From Hermatobates lingyangjiaoensis (lineage: Eukaryota; Arthropoda; Insecta; Hemiptera; Hermatobatidae), in NCBI GenBank assembly GCA_026182355.1, contig JAPFBL010000583.1:200547-264546 (forward strand): a DNA stretch of 64,000 bases, read 5' to 3'. Positions 31,739 through 43,130 of the stretch are shown in pieces; the stretch's first letter is position 1, and each line of letters begins with the position of its first letter. Made by a program: the position numbers and the translations under genes. Under the pieces are notes generated by a model. The model was not told where the DNA came from and ran no database searches. It was given only the letters and a program-made list of their open reading frames with translations.

Positions 31739-31990
31739 ACTAAAAATAAGAAACGGTCCACAAGGACTATAAAACTTTAATTTACACTAAGCACGACACA
31801 GAAATATTTCAATATTTCAATATTTCAATTTCAATATTTCGCGCTACGTTCTTCGACGTGGGGAGATCTCTCTCACTTCGTCCTCTCTTCTAGTCGACTC
31901 TCCTGATGACGAACAACAGTTCGAAATATTGAATTCTGTAAGTTTTCTTTGTATTCTCTTTTCTGTGTCGTGCTTTGTGTATTTAAAGTT
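31739..31990. mobile_element. Family D inverted pair
   Basis: The minus tail (ggtccacaaggactataaaa) has its HHR replaced by a caatattt stutter. The plus arm has an intact HHR at 31897-31936. Confidence 0.75.
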
Positions 31991-32017
31991 ATATATATAT
32001 ATATATATATATATATA

Positions 32018-32202
32018 CGATCGAACCACAATATGAAATGGGAAAAAAAGACTAAGACCTTTCAACCACAACAAGCGGTTTTCGTTGAAGTCAAAAACCC
32101 AGCCGATGGGTTTTTCATCTCACAAAGACTGCTATTTGTTGTTGAAAGATCTTAGTTGTTTTTTACTTTCATATGTGGTTTGATTATTGATTGTTATTTC
32201 AC
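32018..32202. mobile_element. Family F palindrome, decayed
   Basis: Arms recognisable (cacaatatgaaatggg, gatcttagttg); both HHR cores mutated. Confidence 0.7.
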
Positions 32203-32590
32203 CAAGGCGCACTTATGAAGCGACGGTTGGAGACCAACACTGTGACAACACTGATGGTCTCCAGCCGTCTCTATACCAGTGTGCTTGGTGTCCCTATCAT
32301 ATCTCTCCTGAAGACGATTCAACCAAAAATTAGAGACTGTAAGTGTTTGTTTTTAATTTCTCTATGTTTCTTTATGTACATTGAATTTCAATCGGATCGT
32401 ATTTTCATCGAAAAAGTATATATATAATGTATAGTTTATCCAACTATACATAATTGTGGGTCTCCAACCGTCGCTTCACAAGTGCCCTTGGTGTCCCTTT
32501 CTCAACTCTCCTGATGACGGTTCAACCGAAAATTAGAGAGAGTTAAGTGTGTTGTTCCTTAGTTCAGTGTTTGTGATTCATCGTGAAACG
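32203..32590 (+). mobile_element. Family A and family K elements in series
   Basis: The first (to 32422) has CTGAAGA but AAAA for GAAA. The second (32452-32590) has an intact K HHR and ends cgtgaaacgtatata. Confidence 0.72.
32504..32545 (+). ncRNA. Hammerhead ribozyme, family K
   Basis: CTGATGA (32511-32517), CGGTT CA ACCG stem II, GAAA, A-T stem III, TA|GAGAG pairing with CTCTC (5 bp). One of the best cores here. Confidence 0.78.
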
Positions 32591-32609
32591 TATATATATA
32601 TATATATTA

Positions 32610-32980
32610 TATCAAATATCATAAAGAAAAGAGTTCTATTTAATTTGGTAACTATTATTTAATATTTTCTGAAACAAGAGTAAGTTATGAGGGAATAGAT
32701 AGAGGATGTTGGAGGGAAAGTTATGAACAGTACACAGGCAGCAGGTCGATACACTGTATATCCCACGCAGCAGATGCCGCAGATGCCCACATATCTCGGA
32801 AAACAATTTCAAATTCCTTTGCTTAGTTAATTGAATGACCAGATTTATCCATTTGGATAACGTTGTATGCACAATGGGGCTTTGTCCTTCGGCGAGGTTA
32901 TATTATTATGAAGGCGAAATATTGTTTATTTTGCTTGCCCAACAACTAACGTAATTTTTTTTTACTTTTCTCTAAGTAAA
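32610..32980. other. No recognised feature
   Basis: Slightly GC-richer near 32700-32800, but no frame or RNA that I can support. Confidence 0.35.
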
Positions 32981-32984
32981 GTAC

Positions 32985-33270
32985 AAAAAAACAAACGTTT
33001 GACTCTGACAAAGACCGCTTGTTACGGTTGAAAGATCTTAGCCTTATTTCCCACATCTCATAGTGATTTGAACATTGATATACATTATATATATAAATAT
33101 ATATATATATATAAAGATTTCACATAAACACATGAAATAACAATAAATGATCAAACCACAATATGAAATGGGAAAACAAGACTAACATCTTTCAATCGTA
33201 ACAAACGGTCTTCGTCGATGTCAAAAACCCAACCACCTCAGTGGGGTTTTTTATTCTAGCGAAGACCGCT
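32985..33270. mobile_element. Family F fragment and decayed palindrome
   Basis: Plus fragment with CTGACAA core (32985-33090), then a palindrome (33113-33270) with mutated HHRs. Confidence 0.7.
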
Positions 33271-33287
33271 TTATATATATATATATA

Positions 33288-33412
33288 TAATATTAGAGTC
33301 GTTCCCTGCCTGCGGAGCGACTCGATTCTATCTTCCTGATATCGAGGACATCGAAATATAGTAGTGAGTTTCTGATTCATTTCTGAGTGTTCTTAGTGTG
33401 TCAATACAGTTT
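33288..33412 (+). mobile_element. Family G element, broken HHR
   Basis: CTGATAT replaces CTGANGA; GAAATATAGTAGTGAG intact. Confidence 0.65.
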
Positions 33413-33436
33413 ATATATATATATATATATATATAT

Positions 33437-33760
33437 TAACTTGATAAACGGACAGACGATCCAAACTAGACACAATAAAAGTTCAAAATTATAGGTAAAA
33501 ATAGTGTAAAGGTTAACAAAATAAAGAAACACTGTAAGTGTAAGTGTTACCCTCAAATGTTTGGGTTATCCGTCTTCAGGAGAAAAGAGAAAGGGTGACA
33601 ATGCACGTTGTAGACGCGGGTTACTAGCCGTTGCGTCTACAACGTGCTTGGTCTCCCTTTCTCTTTTCTCCTGAAGACGGATTGCCCGAAAATTAGAGTT
33701 TGTAAATGTCTTTCTTTACTTTGTGTGCTATCTATCTTCAATTTTGAACTGTTATATATG
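33437..33760. mobile_element. Family B palindrome
   Basis: Plus HHR at 33664-33702 (CTGAAGA, CGGATTGCCCG, GAAAATTA). The minus partner has lost GAAA. Confidence 0.78.
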
Positions 33761-33770
33761 TATATATTAA

Positions 33771-34045
33771 TCATGATCAAACCACAATATGAAATGGGAA
33801 AACAAGACTAAGATCTTTCAACCGTAACAAGCAGTCTTCGTCAGAGTCAAAAACCCAACTGAAACACTAACTAGAGAAAACATCTGGTGAGGGTTTGAGA
33901 AGGGTGGGAGGGAAGAGTGGTATTTTAAAAGGGTGAAAGCTCAGGAAAGGACTAATGCTCTTAGTCTTGTTTTCCCATTTTCTTATTGTGGTTTGATCAT
34001 TGATTGTTATTTCACGAGTTTATGTGAAATCATTTTATATATATA
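33771..34045. mobile_element. Family F element with interior segment
   Basis: Minus HHR at 33806-33848 (one stem II mismatch), then the same interior as at 8830 (aaaacatctggtgaggg), then the plus tail. Confidence 0.75.
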
Positions 34046-34050
34046 ACCAA

Positions 34051-34350
34051 TAATTCAGGGTCTCAACCGTCTCTGAACTAGTGCGCTTGGTTTCCCTCTC
34101 TTATCTCTCCTGAAGACGGTTCAAACCAAAAATTAGAGACTGTAATTGTGTTCTTTTGATTTCTCTATGTTTCTTTGATATATATGATCAAACCACAATA
34201 AGAAATGGGAAAACAAGACTAAGATCTTTCAACCGTAACAAAAGGTCTTCGTCAATCACGGTTGAAAGATCTTAGTCTTGTTTTCCCATTTCTTATTGTG
34301 GTTTGATCATTGATTGTCATTTCACGTGTTTATGTGAAATCTTTTTATAT
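34051..34350. mobile_element. Family A half-element and family F palindrome
   Basis: The A copy has CAAA for GAAA (HHR 34105-34139). The F palindrome (34187-34348) has arms joined within the HHR loop region. Confidence 0.72.
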
Positions 34351-34369
34351 ATATAGTTAATTAATGAAA

Positions 34370-35170
34370 TATATAGGTAATTAAAAATTAGACCTGATAG
34401 AGAAAAAAAACGAAATTTCTGGAATCAGCGCCCTTAAATTAGGAAAAAAACAGTTAAAACATCTTAAGCATCATGCAATTTTTTTTATTGGCCAGTCTTA
34501 TCCAAAAAAAAGGCTTACAATGTAAAAAATTATTAATATAATAGTTTATACTTAAAAAAATAATTTTATTTATACTACTAAAATAAATATACTTTTTTAT
34601 AATAATATTTTGTTGTTTATTACTTTCTTAAATGAAGGAGAGAGAGAGAGAGAGAGAGTGAGAGAGAGAGAGAGAAGATGGAAAGCTTTTCGGAGCGGTA
34701 TACTCTTTAAGTGACAGCCTTAAAGGTAAAATGCCCAAATTGAAACTGAAAAGTCAATGGAGAAAAGCTAGAGAAAACTTGTTTCCTTGTTAATTTGGGA
34801 CAAGTGAAATTGGGAAGGGAGAGACAGGGAGAGAGAGAGAGGGAGAGAAGAGTCAAAAGTTGAAAACAAGTTACTTTTCAAACTTATCCTCTACAAACCA
34901 CCCCCTCAGCCCACCCAGGCACCAACCCCCTGTAAAAACCATTCGAAAATGGAATGGGTTGATAGTAAATGAGCCTTTAGTAATCAGCTTCCAGTTGTTT
35001 GTTATTCATTAATGCTTGGATGAATACAAAACTTTTTTTACCTCTATTTCATTTAATATGTTTAATGAACAAAACTTAATCATTTATTAGAAACTGAATT
35101 GTGAATTTTTATTTTCTATCAGATTAAAATGAATGTGTGCAGGTAATTTTTATATTTGAAAAGTGCACTT
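34370..35170. other. Unannotated with GA patches
   Basis: Short (GA)n at 34636-34675 and 34818-34850. No gene supported. Confidence 0.4.
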
Positions 35171-35171
35171 A

Positions 35172-35245
35172 AAAGTGTAGGTTAGATTGCAATGGCAGTC
35201 CCCCACAAGGGAAGACGCAAAAACTTCTTTTGATACAACACAATG
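35172..35245 (-). mobile_element. SINE 3'-tail fragment
   Basis: Minus copy of the SINE tail (gcaatggcagtcccccacaa, cacaatgaagattgattga), matching the end of the 20588 copy. Confidence 0.7.
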
Positions 35246-35255
35246 AAGATTGATT

Positions 35256-35256
35256 G

Positions 35257-35316
<60 letters not shown>
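35256..35316. repeat. (TG)n microsatellite
   Basis: About 30 perfect TG repeats, probably expanded from the SINE end. Confidence 0.95.
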
Positions 35317-35319
<3 letters not shown>

Positions 35320-35487
35320 TGTTTTTTTTCCCCACGGGTAGTAACTTGGGAGTTTATTTATTGTATATTAGTATGCTCCACTTTTGCTAACTACTTTTCT
35401 TACATATTGTTTACTTTTATGACAATGTATATTATTCTAATTAACTGTGTATATATATATATTTTTTTTTTTAATTGATGTATATTG

Positions 35488-35696
35488 TTGTGTGTGTGTG
35501 TGTGTGTGCGGTATGTGTGGTGTGTGTGTATGTGTGTGGTGTGTGGTGTGTGTGGTGTGTGTGTCTGTGTGTGTGTTGTGGTGTGTGTGTGTGTGGTGGT
35601 GTGTGTGTGTTGTGCGTGGTGTGTGTGTGTGTGGTGTGTGTGCGATGTGTGTGTGTGTGTAGTGTGTGTGTTGTGTGTGTGTGTTTGTGTGTGTAA
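35488..35696. repeat. Imperfect (TG)n with GTGGT interruptions
   Basis: Interrupted TG repeat, strongly strand-asymmetric. Cys/Val open frames here are artefacts. Confidence 0.95.
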
Positions 35697-35739
35697 AGCT
35701 ACGATATTTCAGTTATATATTTTTGTAATCTGTATGTAG

Positions 35740-36000
35740 GGTTATCTTGCATTAGCACCCCCACAAGGAACACACATGGGTCGAACATTGGCCCTTTTCT
35801 GATACCACACAAACAAGATTGATTGTTCATTGGGAATCCTAAATTTTGACTAACTCAAGTGTATTTAGAATAGGGCATTTTTAAAGAGTACCTGACATCG
35901 CACAGGCTAAAGGACCAACGGTATTAGATTTATTCATCTCCTGTATGAATAAATCAAGGCCCAGGGTGGGTATCGAACCGTGGACCTTCCAGTTCAGACT
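35740..36000 (-). mobile_element. tRNA-derived SINE
   Basis: Minus copy with tail (agcacccccacaaggaacac), ttaaagagtacctgacatcg and B box complement gtatcgaaccgtgg. The A box side is decayed. Confidence 0.8.
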
Positions 36001-36460
36001 TGAATGTAACTAGTCAAAACAAATCCTGAAGGTAAATGATTTGGTTATTCATATGGGATTCAGTGTAAGTATGCATGAGACCCTATGCAAAAAGGTTTTG
36101 TAGTAACATTAATACTAAGGCAGACCTATTAGTTTTGTGTAGAGAAGAACACAATTGTTTTTGAACATTTTTGTTTAATAGAAAATCTACATTACAGTTT
36201 TTATTTCAAACAACTAGCTCTGATGATTCTTGAAACTATAAACAATATATTTAGCGTTGGAATCATACGTAGTACTATTACAGCGTAAAAATCCCGAACT
36301 TGATTTTTGTTTATAAATATATTTGAATAATACTTTATTAATACAGTAAATCGTACCAACTGCAGGTAAAACCTGAATCAAAGTGTACACTTGGTAGCGG
36401 GTAGTCAAATGGCAGTAATACCAAACAGGGTCATTGGCTAATATATACATCATCATACGA
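36000..36460. other. No recognised feature
   Basis: No supported gene or element. Confidence 0.4.
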
Positions 36461-36464
36461 TCTG

Positions 36465-36642
36465 ATAATGACCGTCTCCAACCGTCTCTGTACCAGTGCG
36501 CTTGGTTTCCCTACTTTATCTCTTCTGAAGACGGTTCAACGAAAAATTAGAGACTGTAAGTTTGTGTTTTTAATTTCTCTATGTTTCTTTATGTACAATG
36601 AACTGTATTTGTCCATTTCGGATCGTATTTTCATCGAAAAAG

Positions 36643-36650
<8 letters not shown>
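36465..36650 (+). mobile_element. Family A HHR element
   Basis: HHR at 36519-36553 (CTGAAGA, CGGTTCAACG, GAAA), ctgtaagtttg, tttgtccatttcggatcgta, TA. Confidence 0.75.
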
Positions 36651-36671
<21 letters not shown>

Positions 36672-36674
<3 letters not shown>

Positions 36675-36790
36675 CGTATAAGCCACAAGGAAAAGTAAAA
36701 AAACACAGAAAATAGAAATTAGAGCATATTTTCTGTGTTTTTTTACTTTTCCTTGTGGCTTATACGTTCATTAGTTTCATCACATGTTTA
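36672..36790. mobile_element. Family Q-type palindrome without HHR
   Basis: Arms gaacgtataagccacaagg and complement meet near 36720. Ends catcacatgtttattgtg and TA. Confidence 0.8.
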
Positions 36791-36795
36791 TTGTG

Positions 36796-36842
<47 letters not shown>

Positions 36843-36850
36843 ATATATAT

Positions 36851-37132
36851 AGAAAAGCAACACACAGAGAAAGAGACACACAAACTCAAATTTTCGGATG
36901 ATCCGTCTTCCGGCGAAACACGCCGGAAACACAACGGCAGAAAAACTCTGATTTTCGTCCAGTTTGGATCGCTTTTTTTGAATTTTGAGTGATATATATA
37001 TATATATATATATATATACTTTAACACAGAGAAAAGAACACAGAAAGACACTACAGAACTCACTTCGATATTTCGACATCCGTCGTCATCGGGAAGAAGT
37101 GCGAAGTACTCGCGTTGAGAAGCAAACTGCTT
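36851..37132. mobile_element. Family B remnants and family I minus element
   Basis: The B minus arm is cut inside stem II and joined to a plus B tail (gtccagtttggatcg). After TA, an I element (37017-37132) carries the CCGATGA-type HHR at 37060-37100. Confidence 0.7.
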
Positions 37133-37139
37133 ATATATA

Positions 37140-37610
37140 TTTATATATATATAATATTATTTATTTGCACTTTATTTTATCTATATATTCATATCGTTCT
37201 ATTTATAATTCATAGTATGTAATCTACATTTCATACTCTTGTTTCTATATAACACAATATTTTTAATATATTTCATAATATTTCTTTCTATAAATAAAGT
37301 AACAAAAACTTATAATTTTTTATTTTAAATCGACAAAAATTGATATATGTGATAGAATAAGGATGAGAATAATAAATGAAGATGAATGAAGAAAAATTAA
37401 ATAAAGATAGGAGATGACGAAGCGAATCCATCTGTCAGAGTCACCTTATCGTAATGCAAATCATTCATATAAACAGTGGAGCCATGGCAAAGCTGGCCAA
37501 ATATTACAACCGTTTGTTGTATTTTAAAAAAAAGTGTTTATATATCTCATTTTTCTTTTATTTTTTATATTCAATGTCATTAATTAATATGATTGTGCTA
37601 AATTATTCTG
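37140..37610. other. AT-rich DNA
   Basis: Nothing supported. Confidence 0.4.
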
Positions 37611-37612
37611 CT

Positions 37613-37894
37613 ACCCTGCTGCAGCAGGGCCTCACACGTATCCTGCTGCAGCAGGGACCCACACGTATCCTGCTGAAGCAGGGACCCACACGTACCCTGC
37701 TGAAGCAGGGACTCACACGTACCCTGCTGAAGCAGGAGACTCACACGTACCCTGCTGCAGCAGGGACCCACACGTACCCTGCTGAAGCAGAGACTCACAC
37801 GTACCCTGCTGAAGCAGGGACTCACACCTACCTTGCTGCAGCAGGGCCCCACACGTTTCCTGCTGAAGCAGGGACCCACACGTACCCTACTGAG
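37613..37894. repeat. 27-bp minisatellite, about 10 copies
   Basis: Unit accctgctgaagcagggact plus cacacgt. Half of each unit is a near palindrome (CCCTGCTGCAGCAGGG in some copies). Because 27 is a multiple of three, both strands are open in several frames. A one-base insertion near 37735 switches the plus frame from LLKQGLTRT-type to HTYPAEAGT-type repeats. Confidence 0.92.
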
Positions 37895-37899
37895 GCTTC

Positions 37900-38530
37900 C
37901 AAAGAGTCAGATGACAGGACACAGGCGCTTCAGAAGTCACAATAAAAAAGTCGACCTCTTAAGAGGATCGGCAGAGTGTAGACTATATGGGCAGGCAGAA
38001 GAAAGTGCCATCCACATAGAGACTACACTGCGTTAGAAAGCCGTAGACAGTTAATCCGGAACCCGAACAGTTGAGGATTTAACTCCGCTATACGCCTTAA
38101 GAATTTGGTAAACGGAACTCGGGCAATAGTTCTAGACACTAAACTGAGTGATTGTACCCAAACATCCGATCAAACAAAAAGGCCGTTAGGTCTGAAGTTT
38201 CTGACCCAAAGGGGGTCGGTTTTTACTACTCTATTATCCAGGTATGACCTCCTAGTCTGAAGTAATGTAAAAAAAAACAGTGCATTTGGTTTATTTAAGG
38301 AAACTTCAGCGCTTCTAAGGATATGATATTTTTAAGATAATTTTCAAACGCTTATGTCAATAACATAATGAATTTATAAATTAAGAGTATTTTCAATAAA
38401 AAAAATATGTTTGTAAATATTTTAAAAAAGCAATTGTTTATTGTCAAATATGTTCAAATATTAATCTAGAATATCCATTTTAGTCCATATATTTGAGTTT
38501 TGTACATATTACAAAATTAAAACTCCTTTT
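37900..38530. other. Unannotated
   Basis: Moderate GC to 38260, then AT-rich. No feature I can name. Confidence 0.4.
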
Positions 38531-38539
38531 TAAGAGTTT

Positions 38540-38760
38540 CAGGTTTCTGTTCTTCTTCAGGTTATGTCTCCACTGTTGAGAGTCGATCTACGGGAGTAAC
38601 TTAGCAAGTCACTCCTTAAGTACGTAAGTTATGAAGGTAGGAGTCCTTCCTAAGTCACTTCTGTAGATCAACTCTTAAAAGTGCAGACGTAAACCTGAAG
38701 AAGAACACTAAGTGTTCGAAACGTGTTGTTAGTGTTCATATTAATCTTTTGTTTTTTTTT
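38540..38760. mobile_element. Family P inverted ends
   Basis: A minus damaged HHR near 38545-38570, an inverted block (gatctac, agttac) and an intact plus HHR. Confidence 0.7.
38690..38733 (+). ncRNA. Hammerhead ribozyme, family P
   Basis: CTGAAGA (38695-38701), GAACAC/GTGTTC stem II, GAAA, C-GT-G stem III, TT|GTT pairing with AAC. Confidence 0.75.
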
Positions 38761-38769
38761 GGAGACGTA

Positions 38770-39290
38770 ATCTTTGAAATCTCCCATCTCCCAATATTAT
38801 AAAATGCCACACTATAACATATAGCACAATTAATAAATCTCAAAGCTAGTTTTTGATTTTACTGTTATACATATATTTCAAACAAAAGTTATTATTCTCG
38901 TAAAGTTTATTCAAATATCAATCTGTGAAGTACTTTGTTCGAAAGTCTGATTTCTGTTTTTACATATATTAAAAGTGAAACAAATATATTTTTTGATAAA
39001 ACTTAGTATTTGTCTGTATATTTTTTCCTTGAAAAAAGTATAAATTGTAAGGGGTACGAGGTTAAAGTAAAATTTGCGAGGAGTAAAGTAAAAAAATTTG
39101 GGAACCACAGGCCTAGTTTTTACAGTAACTAGTTCTGACATCCATCGCATCTTCCAGAAAATGTTTTTCTAACGGATACTATCAATTACTATAAATTATA
39201 TTTATAATTTATTATAAAAATTATTACTATAAAGCCATGAAATTTTGTTAAAAAACTAAACCTAAAATTAGCAATTAACACAAAAAATTT
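38770..39290. other. AT-rich DNA
   Basis: Nothing supported. Confidence 0.4.
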
Positions 39291-39293
39291 GAT

Positions 39294-39605
39294 TGTAGGA
39301 TAAAACGCTAATGAAATGGTCTCCACATATAAAAAATTGAATCGTATAAACAATGCGTTTCGACCACGTAGTGTTCTTCCACAGGTATTAATTAATGATG
39401 AGTGTCTGTGGTACAACTGTACTCAGTACTCACAGTACTGTGACACAGTAATCACAGTAATTGTACCACAGACACTCACCCTTAGTTAATGCCTGAGGAA
39501 GAACACTACGTGTTCAAAACGCGTTGTTTATACGATTAAATTTTTATAGGTGGAGACTATTTCATATACTTTTTTTACCCTTCAATGAGTAAATACCACA
39601 TAATA
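39294..39605. mobile_element. Family P inverted pair, dead ribozymes
   Basis: Both HHRs are mutated (plus copy CAAA for GAAA). The middle is a self-complementary gtaccacagacactcac block. Confidence 0.72.
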
Positions 39606-39929
39606 ACTATTGCACTATGTTAGAAGACAATTTGATAAAATTCCGATTACTCAAAGGAATCGAAAAGTCATCTTGGAATAGTGTGAATCACTGGATGTAC
39701 TTGTCGGACTTGTTTACATTTGTGAGGGACGGACAGACTGACAAATTTTAATTGAAAAATAATCTCCTTAATTAATATTATTTTTTTAATTACTTTTAAC
39801 TGAATCTTTTTTTTTTTTTTTTGGAAATATGGTTCATTAGGTTTTGAATTAGTATTGAGAAGGAAGACAAGTTTGGGTTTGTCGTGGGGCAAGCTGAGAA
39901 AGTAATTGATTTAGTAGAGTTGAAAGCAG

Positions 39930-40062
39930 TTTAAGGCGGGGGCGGCGGGCGACAGATCAAAGCCGGCGCAGGCAAGAGGGGGCTGATTTTACCCCGAACA
40001 CACTTTTAGGTCAACGGACAATCAACATGCCTTGTCCCCCCCCCCCCCCCCCCCCATCCCTA
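39930..40062. other. GC-rich island with polyC
   Basis: ggcgggggcggcgggcgac and agccggcgcaggc stand out from the AT-rich flanks, followed by a run of about 21 C (40037-40057). No frame supported. Confidence 0.6.
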
Positions 40063-40229
40063 GAGAGAGCAGGCTTCAGTTTTGTCAACAACCATCTATC
40101 TCTTCAGAGCCTTCAGCTCCTTTCTCCTTAAGGGAAAACCGGCTTTCATCAACACGATTAATACCAACACGAATTACCCATTAATTAATGGCAAATAAAT
40201 AACTAAATACATTATAAAGTTTACTACAA

Positions 40230-40675
40230 AAGAGGTTCTTGAGGATTTTTGTCATAAAAAATTCAATTCCTGATTATATGGTGACGTTTCCAAAAAAAAA
40301 TGTTTGGTATTTTCAAGGCTAAAAAAACAATTTATTAACGACATAAATAGAGCAAGACAAATACATCAACGGAATACCAACCAACAGAAAAAAAACAAAC
40401 ATTTGTTGTTTAAACCTAATTACTTATTATTAATTATTAAGACAAGAAAACTAAAATAAAACTAAACCTAATAATACGAGTATATAATTAGGTTTAAACA
40501 ACAAATGTTTGTTTTTTTTTTGTTTTCTGTTGGTTGGTATTCAACAGATTTATTTGTTTTGCTCTACTTATGTCGTTGATAAACTGTTTAAATGCCAAAC
40601 AACTTTTGGCGAAACGTCGGCATATAAATAGAAGTTGAATTTTTATTACCAAAATCCTCAGGTCAAAATCCTTCT
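40230..40675. mobile_element. Family V PLE palindrome
   Basis: Arms 40230-40435 and 40487-40675 (aataccaaccaacagaaaa, gtttaaacctaatta). The plus arm has GCCAAA/TTTGGC stem II and GAAACGTCGGC but no CTGANGA. Confidence 0.75.
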
Positions 40676-40733
40676 GTGAATTTGAAAAATCAGTGGTCGA
40701 GAAGCTATATCAATATAAATATATTACATATTG

Positions 40734-40776
40734 GGGGCCGGGTTAGCTCAGTTGTAACGTGGTGTTCACCTTTGAA
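40734..40776 (+). mobile_element. SINE head fragment
   Basis: A box (gggttagctcagttgtaac) only. The B box is missing where the next element begins. Confidence 0.6.
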
Positions 40777-41350
40777 CTACAGATGGGCATATCGAAAACT
40801 CTCGTGCATCGAATACCGCTACTTTCGAATACAGTGCACTAATTCATCTATCGTGTATCTTGCGTATACAATCCTTTTTCCTGATCAATTGACACTATCA
40901 CTAATACTTAGTGAGCGAATAAGAATTAGTGAATAAGAATTACGATTAGTGATCTAATCGGAAAAGAGCGAATCCTATACGACTACTTTGTGTTTATATC
41001 ATAAGAGGCCGATCGAATATGTATCGAAGTATTCGAGTTGGTATCAGAACCGCATATTCGACTAGATCGATACCTGGCTTTATTCGGCTACTTCGAAAAC
41101 TTCATACTCGATACGTCCATGCCGATCGAATATGTATCGATGTATTCGAGTTAGTAACAGAACCGCATATTCGACTAAATCGATACCTGGCTTTATTCGG
41201 CTACTTCGAAAACTTCATACTCGATACGTCCATGCCGATCGAATATGTATCGATGTATTCGAGTTAGTATCAGAACCGCATATTCGACTAGATCGATACC
41301 TGGCTTTATTCGGCTACTTCGAAAACTTCGTATTCGATACGTCTATCTAA
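40777..41350. mobile_element. Candidate TIR element with 113-bp tandem repeat
   Basis: Ends cagatgggcatatcgaaaac and, inverted, tagatagacgtatcgaatac agree at about 15 of 20. The interior has three copies of a 113-bp unit starting 41008, 41121 and 41234, dense in TTCGAA, ATCGAT and TCGATA. No target duplication is clear. The repeat sits inside a SINE. Confidence 0.55.
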
Positions 41351-41387
41351 ATATTGATAAAAGTATCGACAGTGAAGTAGAAACAGA

Positions 41388-41520
41388 ATAAAATTTTTAT
41401 CAGGACTCGGTCAGTTCATCAGTTTCAAAATAAACTCTCCTACCCAATGTTTCGGTTTTTATTTAAAACCTTTTTCATAAGAAGAAGTATAAAATTTCTG
41501 AAACAGAAAAACTTATGTAT
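41388..41520 (-). mobile_element. Family N end fragment
   Basis: gactcggtcagttcatcag, aatgtttcggtttttattta and the cataagaagaagtata flank shared with 61800. Confidence 0.65.
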
Positions 41521-41599
41521 TAAAGGTAAATAATTTTTTTTTAAAAAAGAAAACACTTTGAAAATTTCAGCAAACAAAAGGGGTCACGTGTTTATTCAA

Positions 41600-41770
41600 A
41601 CTATTCAACCGTCGCTTTGAAAGTGGGCTTGGTGTACTTATCTCTTCTCTCCTGATGACGGTGAAACCCAAATTTAGTAACTGTGTCTTTTTCTATTTTT
41701 TTTTTTGTACCTATAGTTTAGTCTGAAACGTTTGTTGTCCTTTATGGATCGTTTTCTTAATGATTACATG
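41600..41770 (+). mobile_element. Family K element, dead HHR
   Basis: CTGATGA (41652-41658) kept but CAAA replaces GAAA. 3' hairpin gttgtcctttatggatcg and tatata. Confidence 0.68.
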
Positions 41771-41779
41771 TATATATAA

Positions 41780-42660
41780 ATAAGAGAGATTGGAAATAAT
41801 ATTTTATACTCTACATATTATATTACAGTCTAAAATATTCCAGTAAATGCAAGTAATACTGGTAATTATTCAAGTATGCATATTCACAATAACGACCAAT
41901 GTGATTATATAACAACATATTTCATCAACAGGAAAAGAATGCTTTAAAGTAGATTATTTTAGAAGTCGTAAAAACAAATTTACAATTCTTTTTGTTTTTT
42001 TTTTGTTAATTAAATGATAATCCTCCTCATTTACCTATATTTATACAATTTAAATTCTAATTTAAACTAAAATCCACATTTTAATTTCTTTTTTGTCCTA
42101 TCTTGTCAGTATACCTTTTTTTTTTTCAGTTTTTAAGAATCGTTTTCGCTGATTAAGCAGAGAAGTATAGGGAGGTGATCGATTTGCAAGCATTATTGGT
42201 TCCTCGTTTCCTCTGATGGTCTAATTTTCTGGTTAGAACACTATTAACGTAGTCTCCCCCCCCCCCCCCCACCCCATTCATTATTCAGGTCAGGAGGATT
42301 CATTATTCAAACACTTTCCTCTTCTAAATCATTCGGCCTTTTGATGAGTCATATAGCGTGTTGATAATAGATAACAAAAAAGTTTTAATTATCCTTATTA
42401 CCTTCAGCTCATATATTAGTTTTATTTTACATAAAAAATCATCTTTTTATCATACTCGAAATTTTGGAACAATGTCAGTCTCACAATTAGTAATTAGTCG
42501 GTGAAATGATTACGACAAGTAGGTTAGGTTACAGTAGTGGTTAACCTTGTGGAGGTACCGAACCCCACCAGTTTCATATGCGCATTCACGAAACCCTCCT
42601 TTAGTGAAAAATAAAATATAATTTTTTTTTCAAATTCAAGTCATAGGAGTATGTTTTTAA
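41780..42660. other. Unannotated; polyC tract
   Basis: Run of C at about 42257-42270; otherwise AT-rich. Confidence 0.4.
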
Positions 42661-42669
42661 ATCATTAGT

Positions 42670-43130
42670 TGTGCAATCCGTAATAGTGTGGTATTTACTC
42701 ATTCTGAGGTAAAATTTCTTAAACTGTTCCTAGAATCACAAAGAATAAATTAAAAAAATAAATATAAAAAAAAAGTTTCTTTCCTCTAAATTAGTGGTTC
42801 TGGCCTTCTGTTTTTCAGTTAACGGTTTTCAAGCATACCTGAAGCCTTTTGTCACCTTATCTCCTAAATGCCTATCCCCACTCTTTCGGAACGGATCTGT
42901 TTCCTACTAGTTGTTTTCACTGGACCAACCCGTCAGTACCACATCCTTGGGTATGTCTTGAATTCTCTTAATTGAATTTTATTATTTCACTCTAATTTTT
43001 GTAACTAATTAGATATAATTTGTATTATAGTGTCTTCCTGATGATGAACACAAAGTGTTCGAAATGCATTGAATAAAACTTCATTTGTGTGGAGACTTTT
43101 GTTGGTTTATCCATTTTACCTCAGAATGAG
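42670..43130 (+). mobile_element. Family P PLE 3' region
   Basis: Inverted flanks (ggtatttactcattctgagg near 42700 and its complement near 43120), an HHR at 43033-43074 and the gtgtggagac motif. Confidence 0.72.
43033..43074 (+). ncRNA. Hammerhead ribozyme, family P variant
   Basis: CTGATGA (43038-43044), GAACAC/GTGTTC stem II, GAAA, T-GC-A stem III, TT|GAA pairing with TTC. Confidence 0.78.

Noticed and set aside
35447..35739. Cys/Val-rich proteins
   Set aside because: Translation of TG repeats.
37454..37945. 163-residue frame with LLKQGLTRT repeats
   Set aside because: Minisatellite translation; open on both strands and switched in frame by a single-base insertion.
41019..41350. Two 70-80 residue frames with GFIRLLRKLHTR repeats
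   Set aside because: Both come from the 113-bp tandem unit, whose length shifts frame each copy.
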